NCBI GenBank assembly: GCA_021014325.1
Contig: CM037462.1
Location: forward strand, 8,228,501 to 8,292,500
DNA: 64,000 nucleotides
Source of the DNA: Plazaster borealis
Lineage: Eukaryota; Echinodermata; Asteroidea; Forcipulatida; Labidiasteridae
Direction of reading: 5' to 3'
How positions within the stretch are numbered: the first letter of the stretch is position 1; every line of letters starts with the position of its first letter. The position numbers and the translations under genes were made by a program. This document shows, piece after piece, positions 28,001 to 36,795 of the stretch. The notes beneath the pieces were generated by a model. It was not told the origin of the DNA. It worked only from the letters and a program-made list of their open reading frames with translations, and ran no database searches.

Positions 28001-31000
28001 TGTTACATGTGTATATAGCTCTGCTCAGTTGGTAGAGTGCCAGCAAGTTTATCCGGAGGTTGTTGGTTCAAATCTCAAACTGATTAAATTTTACCCAGTC
28101 AGTTTCGTTTGTGGTTTGTTACTTGATGCTTTTAATAAAGTCAGTTGACGACGATTCTGCGTGATTTTCACCCAGATGTTTTATTTTCTTGTATTAAATT
28201 GAAGTGTTTTTTGACATGTTATATTTTGAAATTGTTTGTATATTTTTAATATCTTTAGTCAGGGCAGATCCAAATGCTTGAAATCAGTGTACTCATGTAA
28301 ATTGTCCATTTCTTTATGGTACAAAATGCGCATCACCACGTTCTCACTCAACAAATAACCAGAAATTGGAATCTTTCCCCCCAGTATTACAATGAACAAG
28401 GATACTTTCACAATCTAACAAAATCGAGCAGCATATAGTAACTCAACATTCAAACTGTTGGACTCTTATTATGGTGGTACAGTGCCTGATTCCATGTATC
28501 CATGTATTCCATGTATCCCATGTATCCACATTCAATTTACTTAGTACATTCCTTATCAGTGCAACAGAATCCAGAGACCCTGACCTAACCCATAACATTA
28601 ACACTAGACTGCTCAAGCTCAAGTGTTTACTTTTAGCTAATTAATAACTTTCAATTCTGTTGAGTATCAAAGTCTACTTCCCCATATATGACAAACGAGA
28701 TAAATCTTTTCTTAATATAGCTACTTGTTAAAAAAACCAAGTTTGCATATTTGTACACATATGTCAAACTGTGTAGAAAGTTTTTAAGGCATTTCGATTC
28801 TGGTCCTGTGAAAAATATTCTGGTCCAGTAAAAGTTGTGAACTGCAAGTCCTGCGCTGTGGTCTTGGGGACTTTCCGATAACCCAAATTGGAGCCATGGA
28901 CTAGATTATGATTGTGATCATAACAAGTGAAAAAGTGGCGGTCGGATGCAGCATTTTGTTTAACCCTTAACATTCTGTTTACAGTTTAAGTTTGGTATCT
29001 TGACCTACAAGTGTATGACATTATTAGGAATGGGGGCCTATCATTCACTTATTAGGAATGGGGCTTTGGAGCAACCTCATTCCCGTTGGTGTACGATCTC
29101 GACGCGCCATTTTGTTTTTCTTGCCCAGAATGCCTTGCTCGATTGTATCCCCTGGAAGTGTGACTTTCAAATATCCAAATATATTGGATATTTTATTTAG
29201 TCCTGTGGTTGATCCATTCTGTGTTAGAGTCTATGCAGAGCTTGCTGTCAAAAGACGCATCAAGTCACAGAGCAACTGGACCCTCTCAGTTCTTTTTCGA
29301 TCTTGTGATATGTCTAACTGTATGCAGTTTAAGGAGACCATATAAAAACACGATTCATTTGAAATGTATTGCGTCGAAATACGTGCATTTTTACATGCGC
29401 GTACTAAGCGCCTGACGAGCGCCCTACAAGCGCTCAAATGTTTTTAACAAGCGTGTGCGCAAAGCAGTAACTTTTGGTGAGCCAATATCAGCGTTGATTT
29501 TTAGTGTTTCCCTACCGGGGGTTAGTGACGAGAGAGGTATCGATACAGCCCGCTGCCCATGGTAGCGAGGCTGGTATTGGAGCTATCTCTGCCCATGCTA
29601 ACTCCTTAATTCATTTTTAATGACCTCCATGGGAATATTTTAATTGTCAGTTTTTAATCTGAATTTTTAAACCACTTGCTTACTCTGGCCATTCTAACTC
29701 CTAAATTAATACTTATGACCTCCATGGGAACATTAATTGTCATTTTTTAATCTTGGTTGATTGAAGGGTATCAATTATCCAGAGAAATACACTCTACATG
29801 AAGTGCTGCTAATCAAAGAGAAAATTATAATTGAATCTATTTGTCTTTTTTGTGTTAAAATCTCTCACATACAGTGCCTCTGTATTGATGAAGTTGCTTA
29901 AAACCTTACATTACAATCCTCCTCACAAACTTCGATCTGACAATTTAAACCTCCTCGTTAAGCCTACAGATATCATTCGTGGGTCTTCTTCTAATGCGGT
30001 CTATGGAATAAATTGCCATCATATGTCAAATCATCGGTTTCTTTCATTCAATTTAAGAAAAAAAGTATTTACATAATGTTGTTTTCTTTGGGGTTTTTCT
30101 GATGTATCCTTGAAAATGTATTTTATTGTTTTATCTTGTTCTACTTGTGTATTCAGCACCATTATATATAGACCCGGCCCTTGCATTGTGGCGTGTCGTG
30201 GCCGAGCGGATAAGAACACGGAACTCAAGCTCTGGTGTTTCTGATCAGCAGAGTGTGGGTTCGAATCCCAGTCGTGACACTTGTGTCCTTAAGCAAGACA
30301 CTTAACCATGCTTCGTCCTTCGGATGGGACGTTAAGCCGTAGGTCCCGTGTGTTGTGTAATGCACGTAAAAGAACCCAGTGCACACAGAGAAGGGGTTCG
30401 CCCTGGTGTTCCTGGTTTGATCGGCAGCATATTGCGCCACAGCACCTGTAAACCATTACATGGTGCTATGTAAAGGACTTGGTCTCATACTTCAAAAAAG
30501 TAGTTCCACAATACCTTGCAGGAAAAATAATGAACGTTAAAAGCGCCTTGAGCGTCACTGAGTGACGGATATGTGCGCTATATAAGAAGCCACTATTATT
30601 ATTATTATTATTAATTATTATTATTATTATTATTGGCCGCCATCGTTGATGAACCGTGCACGCGCACGAAAGGCTATCATTGGTAGAGTCGCGCGCAGAA
30701 CATACACGCGTGCACATTCCCATTGTTTGTCGTCAAAGATGGCGGTCAATGACGTCATGTGCAATCCATCTATACTTTGGGTGGATTTGTGCGCATTCAT
30801 TTTTTTAACTAAAATTATTATTATTTACATGGCTCTTTCTTTGTGTTCCTGAAGTGAATTTTGGAAATTTCAACATCAATTTATTTGTTTGTTTACACCT
30901 TTGCAGAAAGGAGCTCACCTAACATTATATGAACAATGTGTTTAGAATTGTTATAATTTATTTGATATGCTTGCATGCCGGGGCGGTTGGGTTGGCATAG

Positions 31001-34000
31001 TGGTATCTTTCCTCGCCTTCCACCCCAAGTCCCGCCGTGGGGCACTATGCGGATTGGGTTTTCACAGTCCCTACATCATTGCATGGGTTTTCCCTAAAAA
31101 GAAATTCTCAGGGTTTTCCTCCCACATCTACAACTTAAACTAAAACTGAATTCCTTGTCTTGTCTCCGTGGGGTTCTTGGCTAGTAATATAGGTATAGTA
31201 TAGTGATTAAGTTCGCTTTCCTGAGAACCAGAATTAATACAAATTTATATATACATGTATATATAGGCCCTTTCTATATTTTTTGTGTCATTGTATTTAA
31301 TACTTTTATTGGCAGACTGAACCGTTTGGTTACCGGAAAATTATGTTTTCCTCCTTAGTCTAGTTTTCTCCGCATTTTCACTTCATTGTTTTTCATTTTA
31401 TATTAGGCCTACTTATTTATACTGCATAGTGACAAGGTTTTACTTTGTTCCTTGGATCATTGTACTCTGCCTGTAGTGTAAATTCCACTGTCTGTACATT
31501 ACACAAAGTCAACTAAAATAACCATATCATAACAATAAAGCTGCCACTTAATTATTTACAATTCATCTATCATTTAAGCAACTTTGAGATTGCATAAAAT
31601 TAGGCAATTGCATAAAATTAGGCAACTGCCTGGCAAATAATGCTTTGCACTTTCAGTTGTCTAATGGCACTCAGAGTTGATGGAAGAATGGGGGGGCCGC
31701 AAAGATGCATATGACGTACGTTCTAAATTACATGGGTATATCATAAATTTATACAGTGTTCAAACATGTTGTGGAAAAATTGTAAGAAATCATGACCAAG
31801 AAGTTTACCTGTGACTGTAGTACTAGTAGTAGTATTCTGTGACTGCACCAAATAAGGAAGTTGCATAAAAACAATCAACATCAGTGCAAAAGAAGCACAC
31901 AGTTTCCATAATGCCCGTCTCTCCATCACAGTTATAAATCGTCCTCCACTTACAGATCCAGAGTACTAAGTTCTCACACACAGATATCAAAAACCCAGTA
32001 GTCCACTGATCCGATAGAATCCCAAATCCAAGATTGCTGTCAGTCACTTTCAGAGACAGGTGAATCCAAGTTTACCAACTATAGGTCAGCACTCAGCAGT
32101 GGACTGTCAAATACTTCACAGTTGCCGGCCACAAATTCCTGTGCAATGGCCTGACGTAAACTAAATTTTGTTGACAAACTTTGTCCTGTTTGGTAGACTG
32201 TACCTTCCCAATACAGTTCTGTCACAGCACCAATATGGTACCACCACAGTCAAGTTTCCTCCTTTTGCACCACTAAAGGCTTCAGATCTTTTGTAAAAAG
32301 GTACCACAGACTCCTGTACTAAACTAGCTGCATTGTCATACATGTACTTTACATGATCAACTACTTGCATAAATTTGTGGCACTCCACTGACATACCTAT
32401 GAATGCTGGTTGTATTTCAGCCTGTTGAACACCAAACAAAAAGTACTCCTTTCTTATGCTAATTATGACGTTTATGAAAGCATCATTTGCCAGCAAGTAT
32501 AGGGAAATACCAAGCACCGTCATGGGGGTGTTCCAGAACACCAATGCAAGGGTGAGACAGGTTGGTTATAATTGAAAAGAGTGCCACCATCATTGTTTAC
32601 GTTGTGAGTATATATCACTTTTTTCTGAGAGTGATTTTCCGTCTGTTTGAGCATCACGCTTGTTTGAAATTAAAATGTCCCAGCTTAAATGTCACTCAAA
32701 GTATTAAATTGATTTTTTTTCCATTAGCCCATTTTGGAAACCAATTCATTACATATCAAAGATTTCAGTAATAAGTGCAGCATGCTAATTTTTTTTCTTC
32801 CAATTTTTGAAATAAAAAACTGGGATGATAAAAACTCATAATTGGGATTTAGAAGAGTAAATTCATTGTCATCATACAGTTTTAATAAACCAGTAATATA
32901 TGCCTATAACCTCTAAACAAAAATGTCATCAAAATAGGGGGTCCCGTTTGGGGGGAGGGGGTTTCAGGGGTATTGTCTTATCTTTTGCCAGGGATTTTGT
33001 GCATCATTTAGGGGGCACAAGGGGTGCATTGTTTTTTCCTGGGGGGGGGGGGGTGCACTTCTGGCAAATTAAAACTGTATTTTCTGTTTGCATATTTTTT
33101 AACAAGGCCCTTTTCAGTGCTCTTTTTGTTATGCCATTTGCTTTGTTTTTTAAAAATCTTACATAATTTGTTTTAATGTAATATTTAATTCTGATAATAT
33201 GTAATATGTAATTCTAATAATATGTAATATTCTGATAATATGTAATTTCAAATGTCCAGCCTTCAAATGGGGGTTAGGTTCCACCTGGGGGAGCATTGAC
33301 ATTCGTTGGGGGAGGGGGGCACATGTCCCCCGTGCCCCCCTTAGTTATGACACTGCAATAAGGTAACATTCCTTGCAATATGCAATATCACAAACTCTTA
33401 TTGGTTTCAAGTTAACATGCAAATGTTATGGGGGACTTTACCTTTGCACTCATTGGCTGTTCCTGCAGGAAAAGGCAGTGAAAACCCTGTTTGCCATGGC
33501 GATGCCTGGTATCCTGCCTGACACCGTTGACAGCTTTGTCCCTCAGTGTTATGTAAGCAGTTACACTGGACACGTCTTTCAGGGCGGACTAAAACACAGT
33601 GGGTTCCATGATGATTGCAGTCACAACTTCAACGTATCAAACAAAAACAATACTAAATTTTTAACAAGCAGTTTCTGGTGTACAATGTCATAACAAAGTT
33701 CTTAATTTTAGTATTAATCAACCCTACTTTGAAGGGATTGTATACGTTTGGTAATTGGAACCCACTGTTTGTTTCAATCTTATTTAGTTGTAGATATACC
33801 AAAAAACTAACCTGTGGTGATTTAATTTCAAAAGGTCGTAGCGTTTTTGAGATAGTGTCGAAAATCTGGAGCTGTTTATGCCCACGCAGGAAGAATAATC
33901 TGCAATTGGAATACACAATCTGAGAAACCTTACTGTCAGCAATGCTTCTCAGATTCAAATTTTTGGGGATAAAAAGTGATATCTTTTTCCATAATCGCAG

Positions 34001-36675
34001 CACTTCGAGTGAAAAGTTTCTCAAAATGCATTATACTATCCAAAGCTGACTGTACTTCTTAACAAGTAAGTTTTTATTGCCATAAATTTTCAGAGTCATT
34101 ACCAAATGTATACAGACCCTTTGAATTTCATAATAATGGCATGACATCATTGGTTTTGAAAAAGCAAATAGTCCTTCAGTCATAATCAGCACATTAATCA
34201 ATATTATTTGAAAAAACACCAAGTCACAGTTGATATTTTGTCAGGGATGTTTTACATATGAATGGGTTTTTTTATTTGGCAAGTAAACATAAGAAATATG
34301 GGGACAAAACAAGTTGTACTATTCTGGCTTCAAGTTTCTCAGATAATATATATTTTTTAATTACCAATCGTTTGTTATAGCTGTAAATGCACAAAAAAGA
34401 GATTAAAACACAAATAGTTCTATCTCTTTAAACTCCTTGCCTGGTGCATGTTTCCCTCCATCCTACAATCTAGACTGTTTTAAGAGGAATATAAATTCCT
34501 ACCTCAGCTCCCCTGAGTTACTTTCATCTTATATAGCGCCTTACCAATAGCTTTTAGCCATGTTTAGGGCGTACAGTGTACTTGGATAACAAAACAAACA
34601 AACAAAAATCACTTAAAAATGTTCACGAATGTTGTACCTTAAATCAGCATCAATACTATAAATAGCATAATGTATTCTCTCTCTGCCCATCAAGTCCATT
34701 ACTCCTGCATCCTTCTCATCACTCTGTGGTCTCATCAACACAAGCCTCAAATCCGTCACCATCAGAAAGTCCCGCAGAGACCCCTGTTTCTCCAACTCCT
34801 GGAAGAAATATTCCACAGCCCCTCCACCACTTTCCACGATTGCTTTAACCCTTCCCTTTAAATCAAATTTAAATTCTGTTGAATCACTCGTTTTAGAGTT
34901 CTGTTGAGTGAGAGAAGGGTTCGAACACGTTACATCTAAGGCATTTTTCCCGTTCCAGTTTGATTCCGTCTCGTTCATGTTGAAATCTTCAGTGCAGTTT
35001 GTTGAGAAATATTGGTATATCTGCCAAGTTGTCCCACCATCTTGGGATTTCTCTAGCCTCATTGCCCCAGGTGGCGCGGACTTGAATCTCAAGACGATAT
35101 CTCCTGCAAGAATGTACTTTTTCTTGTCGCGGAGGGACACAGTAATGTTGATGATGTAAGGAGCAGGGTAGGTCATCCAAGGTGAGGACTGCCAGTAGGT
35201 TTGGTTATCTGAGTCTAGGATGAGGCTAGGTGGATGGGAGATGGAGACATCAGAGGCAAGGCAATTCTCACAAATGACAGGATCAGTCTGAAAGAAAATA
35301 AGACACAGAGGGTTGCTGGTTTTGCAGATAAAACTAGTTTTAAGGGGCCAGTCAGAATAATCAATGTTTAAAATATTGTTGTTGTTGTTGTTTTTTAAAG
35401 TTGTGGGTGGATGGGTCAAAAGTACGGAAGCGTTAAAGGAGCAATGAGACAAATAAAAGAAAGTCATAATTATGACTAATATCTCATAATTATGACTAAG
35501 TACAAGTCCTAATTTTGACTTATATCTCATAATTATTACTTAGTACAAGTCCTAATTATGACTTATATCTCATAATTATGACTTAGTACAAGTCCTAATT
35601 ATCACTTAATATCTCACAATTATGGTTTAGCATAAGTCATAACTATGACTCGCGCCAATTAAGTCAAATTTATGAGACATGTGAGACATATAATTATGAC
35701 TTATACTAAGTCATGACTTTAATGTCCCTTTAATGCTTCCATATAGCAGAAATAACTGAAAATCAAAATTCAGAGAAAAAAATAGTTACAAGTTTTGGCA
35801 ATTTTCTGTTCTGTTTCAGCTACAAAATTGCATGCTGGAAGCCAGGAAAAGCCATTAAAATCCCTTGAGCTGGGGGAGCTTTGATCTAATTTAGATGCTT
35901 CGTTTCAGGCATTACTGGGTACTTTGTTCATCAGTTTATACGGTAAAGTGAAATTAGTCAGTCAATATTTAAAACAAATCTAAATTTGTGGTGGGTTGGT
36001 GGGTGGGTCACAACAATTTCAAAAAGAAGATCAACATTAAAATTTGTATAAATATTGTAATCTTGATTATTCTGAATTGGCTCCAAAGGGTCTGGTACAT
36101 ATTCAAAAACAAATTGAAGAAGAATTATCCAATAAGTATTAAACTTGAGTAGAGCCATTAAAAGGAACAATTACCCTGAGAAATTAGTCGAGAATCTGAC
36201 AAATTAATACGCTATCTTTTTAAGATTGACCACCATATTTAAGAAGAGTCACCAATGAAAGAGCAGATGTTTTTCTTAGGGATATTAAATGATTGGTAAC
36301 AGGTTAAATTCAATACAATGTATTTAGCTACAACTTCACTTTAATGTTTCATACTCTAAGAAATGATGAATAAAAAAGCAAAATTTGTTTTAGAAGCCCA
36401 CCAAAAAATTTAAAAGTACCACTAACCATAGAGCAGATTTTTTCCATTCCCTGCATCCCACAAGTGGCATCCGCGGGTACCACGGTAACCATTGCTATGT
36501 CTTGTTCATACAGCTGCCGTAAGTTCACTGGCTGAGATAACACATGCTGCCATAAAGTCTGTGCATCAGTGAGGTGAGGTACCAGCATAATCAGTAGCAG
36601 GAGTGGGATTGGCCAGAATGGGGACCACAAAAAGAGGTAGAACTTGGAAGATCGATTGCCCATGGTCAAACACAT
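9617..36675 (-). CDS. Laminin-N-terminal/EGF receptor pseudo-tyrosine-kinase gene (13 coding exons)
   Basis: Exons at 36675-36427, 35287-34638, 33626-33442, 23055-22903, 21590-21433, 19011-18832, 17455-17245, 16458-16336, 15085-14913, 12457-12326, 11280-11213, 10449-10409 and 9813-9617 all have AG/GT borders and compatible phases, totalling 2520 nt or 840 open codons. Approximate domain order: signal peptide 1-35, LamNT 55-299, laminin EGF 300-361, EGF 375-416, four-Cys partial EGF 421-450, transmembrane 472-497, kinase-like 558-840. The ectodomain resembles netrins and laminin short arms. The kinase core keeps Lys592, the alpha-C Glu609 and DFG Asp717 but has HMN in place of HRD at 697-699, so phosphotransfer is unlikely. 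Membership of one gene is inferred from strand, order and phase. The weakest link is the 10-kb intron between the laminin-EGF and EGF exons, so a two-gene alternative remains. Confidence 0.8.
10409..10449 (-). CDS. Receptor exon: VWSFGIVLWEIITLG
   Basis: A 41-nt exon that supplies the helix F motif (WSFGIVLWEIITL) of a tyrosine kinase. The Val before it is split across the intron. Acceptor tag and donor gtaagt are clear. Confidence 0.88.
10518..10880. repeat. Imperfect tandem repeat in kinase intron, unit about 45-55 bp
   Basis: Degenerate units built from attcaaatttgaagatttaa and atgagatcagatttaa recur about seven times. It is AT-rich and purely intronic (intron 10450-11212). Confidence 0.75.
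11213..11280 (-). CDS. Receptor exon: activation-loop end with AYE for APE
   Basis: Encodes KHIKRWMAYEALLEDIYS and then VKSE. The RWMA-YEAL block aligns with the KWMAPEAL of tyrosine kinases, but the APE proline is Tyr (residue 747). The Glu that pairs with the late Arg is kept. Confidence 0.85.
12326..12457 (-). CDS. Receptor exon: catalytic loop HMN and DFG
   Basis: Encodes YVHMNLCAKNVF and AKIGDFGVAKEL. Compared with HRDLAARN the sequence is HMNLCAKN, so the catalytic Asp is Asn (residue 699) while the Mg-binding Asn704 and DFG Asp717 remain. HER3 is a known receptor pseudokinase with the same Asp-to-Asn change. An activation-loop Tyr is present in SGYVRYTE. Confidence 0.9.
12642..13036 (+). 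repeat. tRNA-derived SINE, near full length
   Basis: The tRNA-like head has gtggccgagcggataagagc (A box) and gggttcgagtcc (B box). The body includes cggatgggacgtaaagccg and gcgccttgagcgtcactgag, and the tail is (ATT)n. Copies: 30187-30635 on plus and 40985-41432 on minus. It lies in the intron upstream of the HMN exon. Confidence 0.88.
13285..13400. repeat. Short tandem cluster of TCCCGATTT motifs
   Basis: The string gtcccgatttcc or close variants recurs five times in about 100 bp, partly as gggacagtcccgat palindromes. It is intronic. Confidence 0.6.
13970..14240. repeat. Degenerate minisatellite, unit about 37-40 bp
   Basis: About seven units of the form gcaatttgccgatngtgcag plus gaatngtttgc follow one another. 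ORFs reading PTLSANCANYS-like peptides here are translations of the repeat. It is intronic. Confidence 0.75.
14913..15085 (-). CDS. Receptor exon: hinge and helix E
   Basis: Encodes TCLVNEFVARGDMLRILR (beta5, hinge, helix D) and DIAQGMRHISLLK (helix E). Spacing to the next exon's HMN motif equals that of normal tyrosine kinases. A basic and Pro-rich insert (RRGRCRRKDQPPYSPTP) lies in the kinase-insert position. Confidence 0.88.
15318..15372. repeat. Near-perfect palindrome in intron
   Basis: The arms gccaatactctggactccct and ggagcccggagtattggc pair around a short loop, giving a strong hairpin. No function is assigned. Confidence 0.55.
16336..16458 (-). CDS. Receptor exon: alpha-C helix and beta4
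   Basis: Encodes NELQNEFEVMACMGRHPNIV and WLQGTCSRV. The alpha-C Glu (residue 609) that salt-bridges the beta3 Lys is kept. Confidence 0.85.
17245..17455 (-). CDS. Receptor exon: juxtamembrane and N-lobe
   Basis: Encodes the juxtamembrane stretch ending RDRWIIDESLLDLG, the loop LIYSGEFSYICEGTY and the beta3 strand KVVVKLLR. The Gly loop keeps only the second Gly of GxGxFG (Y-S-G-E-F-S). The ATP-anchoring Lys592 is present. Confidence 0.88.
17690..17825. repeat. Fold-back element (GCAGAATATAATCA arms)
   Basis: gtcgcagaatataatcacg at the left and tgattatattctgccaca at the right are inverted copies. Inner arms (ccatttcacgagg and ccaagtgaaatgg) also pair. It is intronic. Confidence 0.6.
18476..18588. 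repeat. Fold-back element (GTAACCAATAACTGTTT arms)
   Basis: The left arm gcgttttcgcgactgtaacc with caataactgttt is mirrored by gaaacagttattggttacga and ccgcaaaaacgcac. The arms are about 40 bp and nearly perfect. It is intronic. Confidence 0.7.
18832..19011 (-). CDS. Receptor exon: transmembrane segment
   Basis: Sixty codons, phase 0 on both sides. A hydrophobic helix runs from IGIILGACFAVIFF through CIWIVLIVW, with CTTWRHLH as the basic stop-transfer side. The cytosolic part has Tyr-rich SLKYADEAEKKYNNNT. A single-pass type I receptor is the natural reading. Confidence 0.88.
19262..19436. repeat. Fold-back element, GGGCCCAATTTCATA family
   Basis: Left end gggcccaatttcatattg, right end gcagctctatgaaattgggc. 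Other copies: 39234-39420, 39468-39660, 43425-43610, 43611-43895 and 52252-52427. Confidence 0.75.
20735..20893. repeat. Short TIR element, copy of the GACC family
   Basis: Ends gaccttatgtattgacgtca and gtgcataaggtct are inverted relatives. The interior has gacctcaaggcgagggcgcc, matching the 269-418 copy. Confidence 0.55.
21006..21356. repeat. Fold-back element, AAAGGCA-ACACGTTTGGTAATT family
   Basis: Left end aaaggcacagtacacgtttg, right end caaacgtgtacgatgccttt. Its interior is nearly identical, in reverse, to the copy at 40251-40626. Confidence 0.8.
21433..21590 (-). CDS. Receptor exon: end of EGF1 and partial EGF2
   Basis: The first residues (GYAC) supply the sixth Cys of the preceding EGF. 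Then NPCRSNPCDELREACVSE and HYECVPW give only four Cys, an EGF-like module lacking its last disulfide. The Thr/Pro-rich linker GTEPPVVTTPAPL leads to the membrane. Acceptor cag and donor gtgagt are clear. Confidence 0.82.
22903..23055 (-). CDS. Receptor exon: EGF1
   Basis: A 153-nt exon, phase 1 on both sides, the classic symmetric EGF exon. It encodes ACTPSPCLNGRCIPEE and YKCSCDIGYVG, with the sixth Cys on the next exon. The N-terminal linker ESPTQQEVNNSTQPAN is Ser/Thr/Asn-rich with NNST and NST sites. Its phase fits both the laminin-EGF exon and the short first exon at 31.8 kb. Confidence 0.85.
24408..24545. repeat. TIR element with AAAGCCCGGTTCATACTTC ends
   Basis: Left end taaagcccggttcatacttc, right end gaagtatgaaccgggcttta: perfect 20-bp inverted termini, with further pairing of gcgaatgcgaagcgaatt inside. 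A second copy is at 50765-50899. Confidence 0.85.
27520..27640 (+). repeat. tRNA-derived SINE, second family
   Basis: Head tcggaggtctagtggttgaa and B box gggttcgaatccc, followed by a body with gcgcttatcacacatcagtg. Related copies lie at 46968-47090 and 56288-56370. Confidence 0.65.
28008..28110 (+). repeat. tRNA-like SINE fragment, third family
   Basis: tagctctgctcagttggtag resembles a tRNA A box and gttggttcaaatctc a B box. Related to the unit at 40788-40960. The tRNA fold is incomplete. Confidence 0.55.
29074..29575 (+). repeat. About 500-bp dispersed repeat, copy 1
   Basis: Shares nearly its whole length, in reverse orientation, with 50101-50561: gtacgatctcgacgcgccat, atccaaatatattggatatt, agaggtatcgatacagcccg. 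Both copies keep a partly open frame reading PRMPC, PGSVT, KYPNILDIL and PVVDPFCVRVYAE. Confidence 0.75.
30187..30635 (+). repeat. tRNA-derived SINE, full copy with ATT tail
   Basis: Head ggcgtgtcgtggccgagcgg, B box gggttcgaatccc, body gcgccttgagcgtcactgag, tail (ATT)n with one AAT interruption. Same family as 12642-13036. Confidence 0.88.
30975..31190 (+). repeat. SINE-like repeat, fourth family
   Basis: ggttgggttggcatagtggt, then ggattgggttttcacagtcc and catgggttttccct. The reverse complement recurs at about 54675-54835. It has a tRNA-like head but weak boxes. Confidence 0.55.
31809..31926 (-). CDS. Alternative first coding exon: signal peptide
   Basis: An ATG at 31926 opens MERRALWKLCASFALMLIVF and continues MQLPYLVQSQ, a textbook signal peptide with a likely cut after the VQS-Q region, then NTTTSTTVT. 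The exon ends G|gtaaac in phase 1. That is exactly the phase of the laminin-EGF exon end, so it can splice to the EGF1 exon at 23055 to make a receptor without LamNT and laminin EGF. It could instead be the start of a separate short gene. No upstream acceptor is needed, since the preceding 200 bases look like 5' UTR. Confidence 0.6.
32161..32544 (-). other. Unrecognised 127-codon ORF upstream of the alternative exon
   Basis: An open frame begins at an ATG at 32544 and ends at a TAA, with unremarkable protein-like composition (FINVIISIRKEYFLFGVQQ, VKYMYDNAASLVQESVV). There is no domain, Cys pattern or clear splice pair. It lies just upstream of the signal-peptide exon, so it may be promoter or 5' UTR sequence or a repeat remnant. 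Confidence 0.25.
33442..33626 (-). CDS. Receptor exon: laminin-type EGF domain
   Basis: Encodes CDCNHHGTHCVLV, VQCNCLHNTEGQSCQRC, QAGYQASPWQ and ANECK: all eight Cys of a laminin EGF, with the HNTEG signature. It starts with one leftover base and ends phase 1, which completes the split codon left by the LamNT exon. An LE directly after LamNT is the normal netrin/laminin order. Confidence 0.9.
33728..34122. repeat. Fold-back element, TATACGTTTGGTAATTGG variant
   Basis: Left end gaagggattgtatacgtttg, right end accaaatgtatacagaccct. The interior gcttctcagattcaaatttt is shared with 49160-49523. It lies in the intron between the LamNT and laminin-EGF exons. Confidence 0.75.
34638..35287 (-). CDS. 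Receptor exon: laminin N-terminal (LamNT, domain VI) core
   Basis: A 650-nt exon, AG|ACT to AAG|gtacaa. Signatures in order: VICENCLASD, SDNQTYWQSSPWM, INITVSLRDKKK, MRLEKSQDGGTTWQIYQYF with STNC, DFLMVTDLRLVLMRP and HYAIYSID. They match the family blocks WWQS, EKS-D-G-TW, TDIRL and YYAI in order and spacing. Several N-glycosylation sequons are present (NQT, NIT, NCT, NET). Confidence 0.93.
35450..35725. repeat. Tandem repeat of CATAATTATGACTTA units in intron
   Basis: aattatgacttatatctcat and tagtacaagtcctaattatg alternate through six or seven units of about 44 bp, with tgagac and cataatt partial palindromes. It lies between the first two LamNT exons. Confidence 0.75.
36427..36675 (-). CDS. 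Receptor first coding exon: signal peptide and start of LamNT
   Basis: ATG at 36675 (or 36663, giving MGNRSS) opens a signal peptide with core FWPIPLLLLIMLVPHLTDAQ. Then come RQLYEQDIAMVTVVPADATC and GMQGMEKIC, the TCG...YC start of a LamNT domain. Donor gttagt in phase 0 fits the 35287 exon. The frame is open upstream, so the start is a choice; the first ATG directly before the hydrophobic core was preferred. Confidence 0.82.
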
Positions 36676-36795
36676 GGCTAGCTCAACAGCGCGTTTTCCC
36701 CCAAACCCCTTGCAAATAAAGAAATTTGTTGTGAACAAACTATTTCTGCAATAAAATACTACAATACAATGCTTCCAACATGTTGAAATTGAAAA

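Larger units (their letters stand above)
23056..31808 (-). other. Large intron of the receptor gene
   Basis: 8.7 kb without a supported exon. It holds a GC-containing inverted-repeat element (24408-24545), G/T-rich tracts near 25020-25095, SINE-like units near 27520, 28010, 30187 and 30975, the 29074-29575 repeat, and otherwise AT-rich DNA. Short ORFs lack splice support. Confidence 0.6.

Noticed and set aside
33373..33693. Plus-strand 106-codon ORF
   Set aside because: Shadow of the minus-strand laminin-EGF exon, whose eight Cys and splice phases are far better support.
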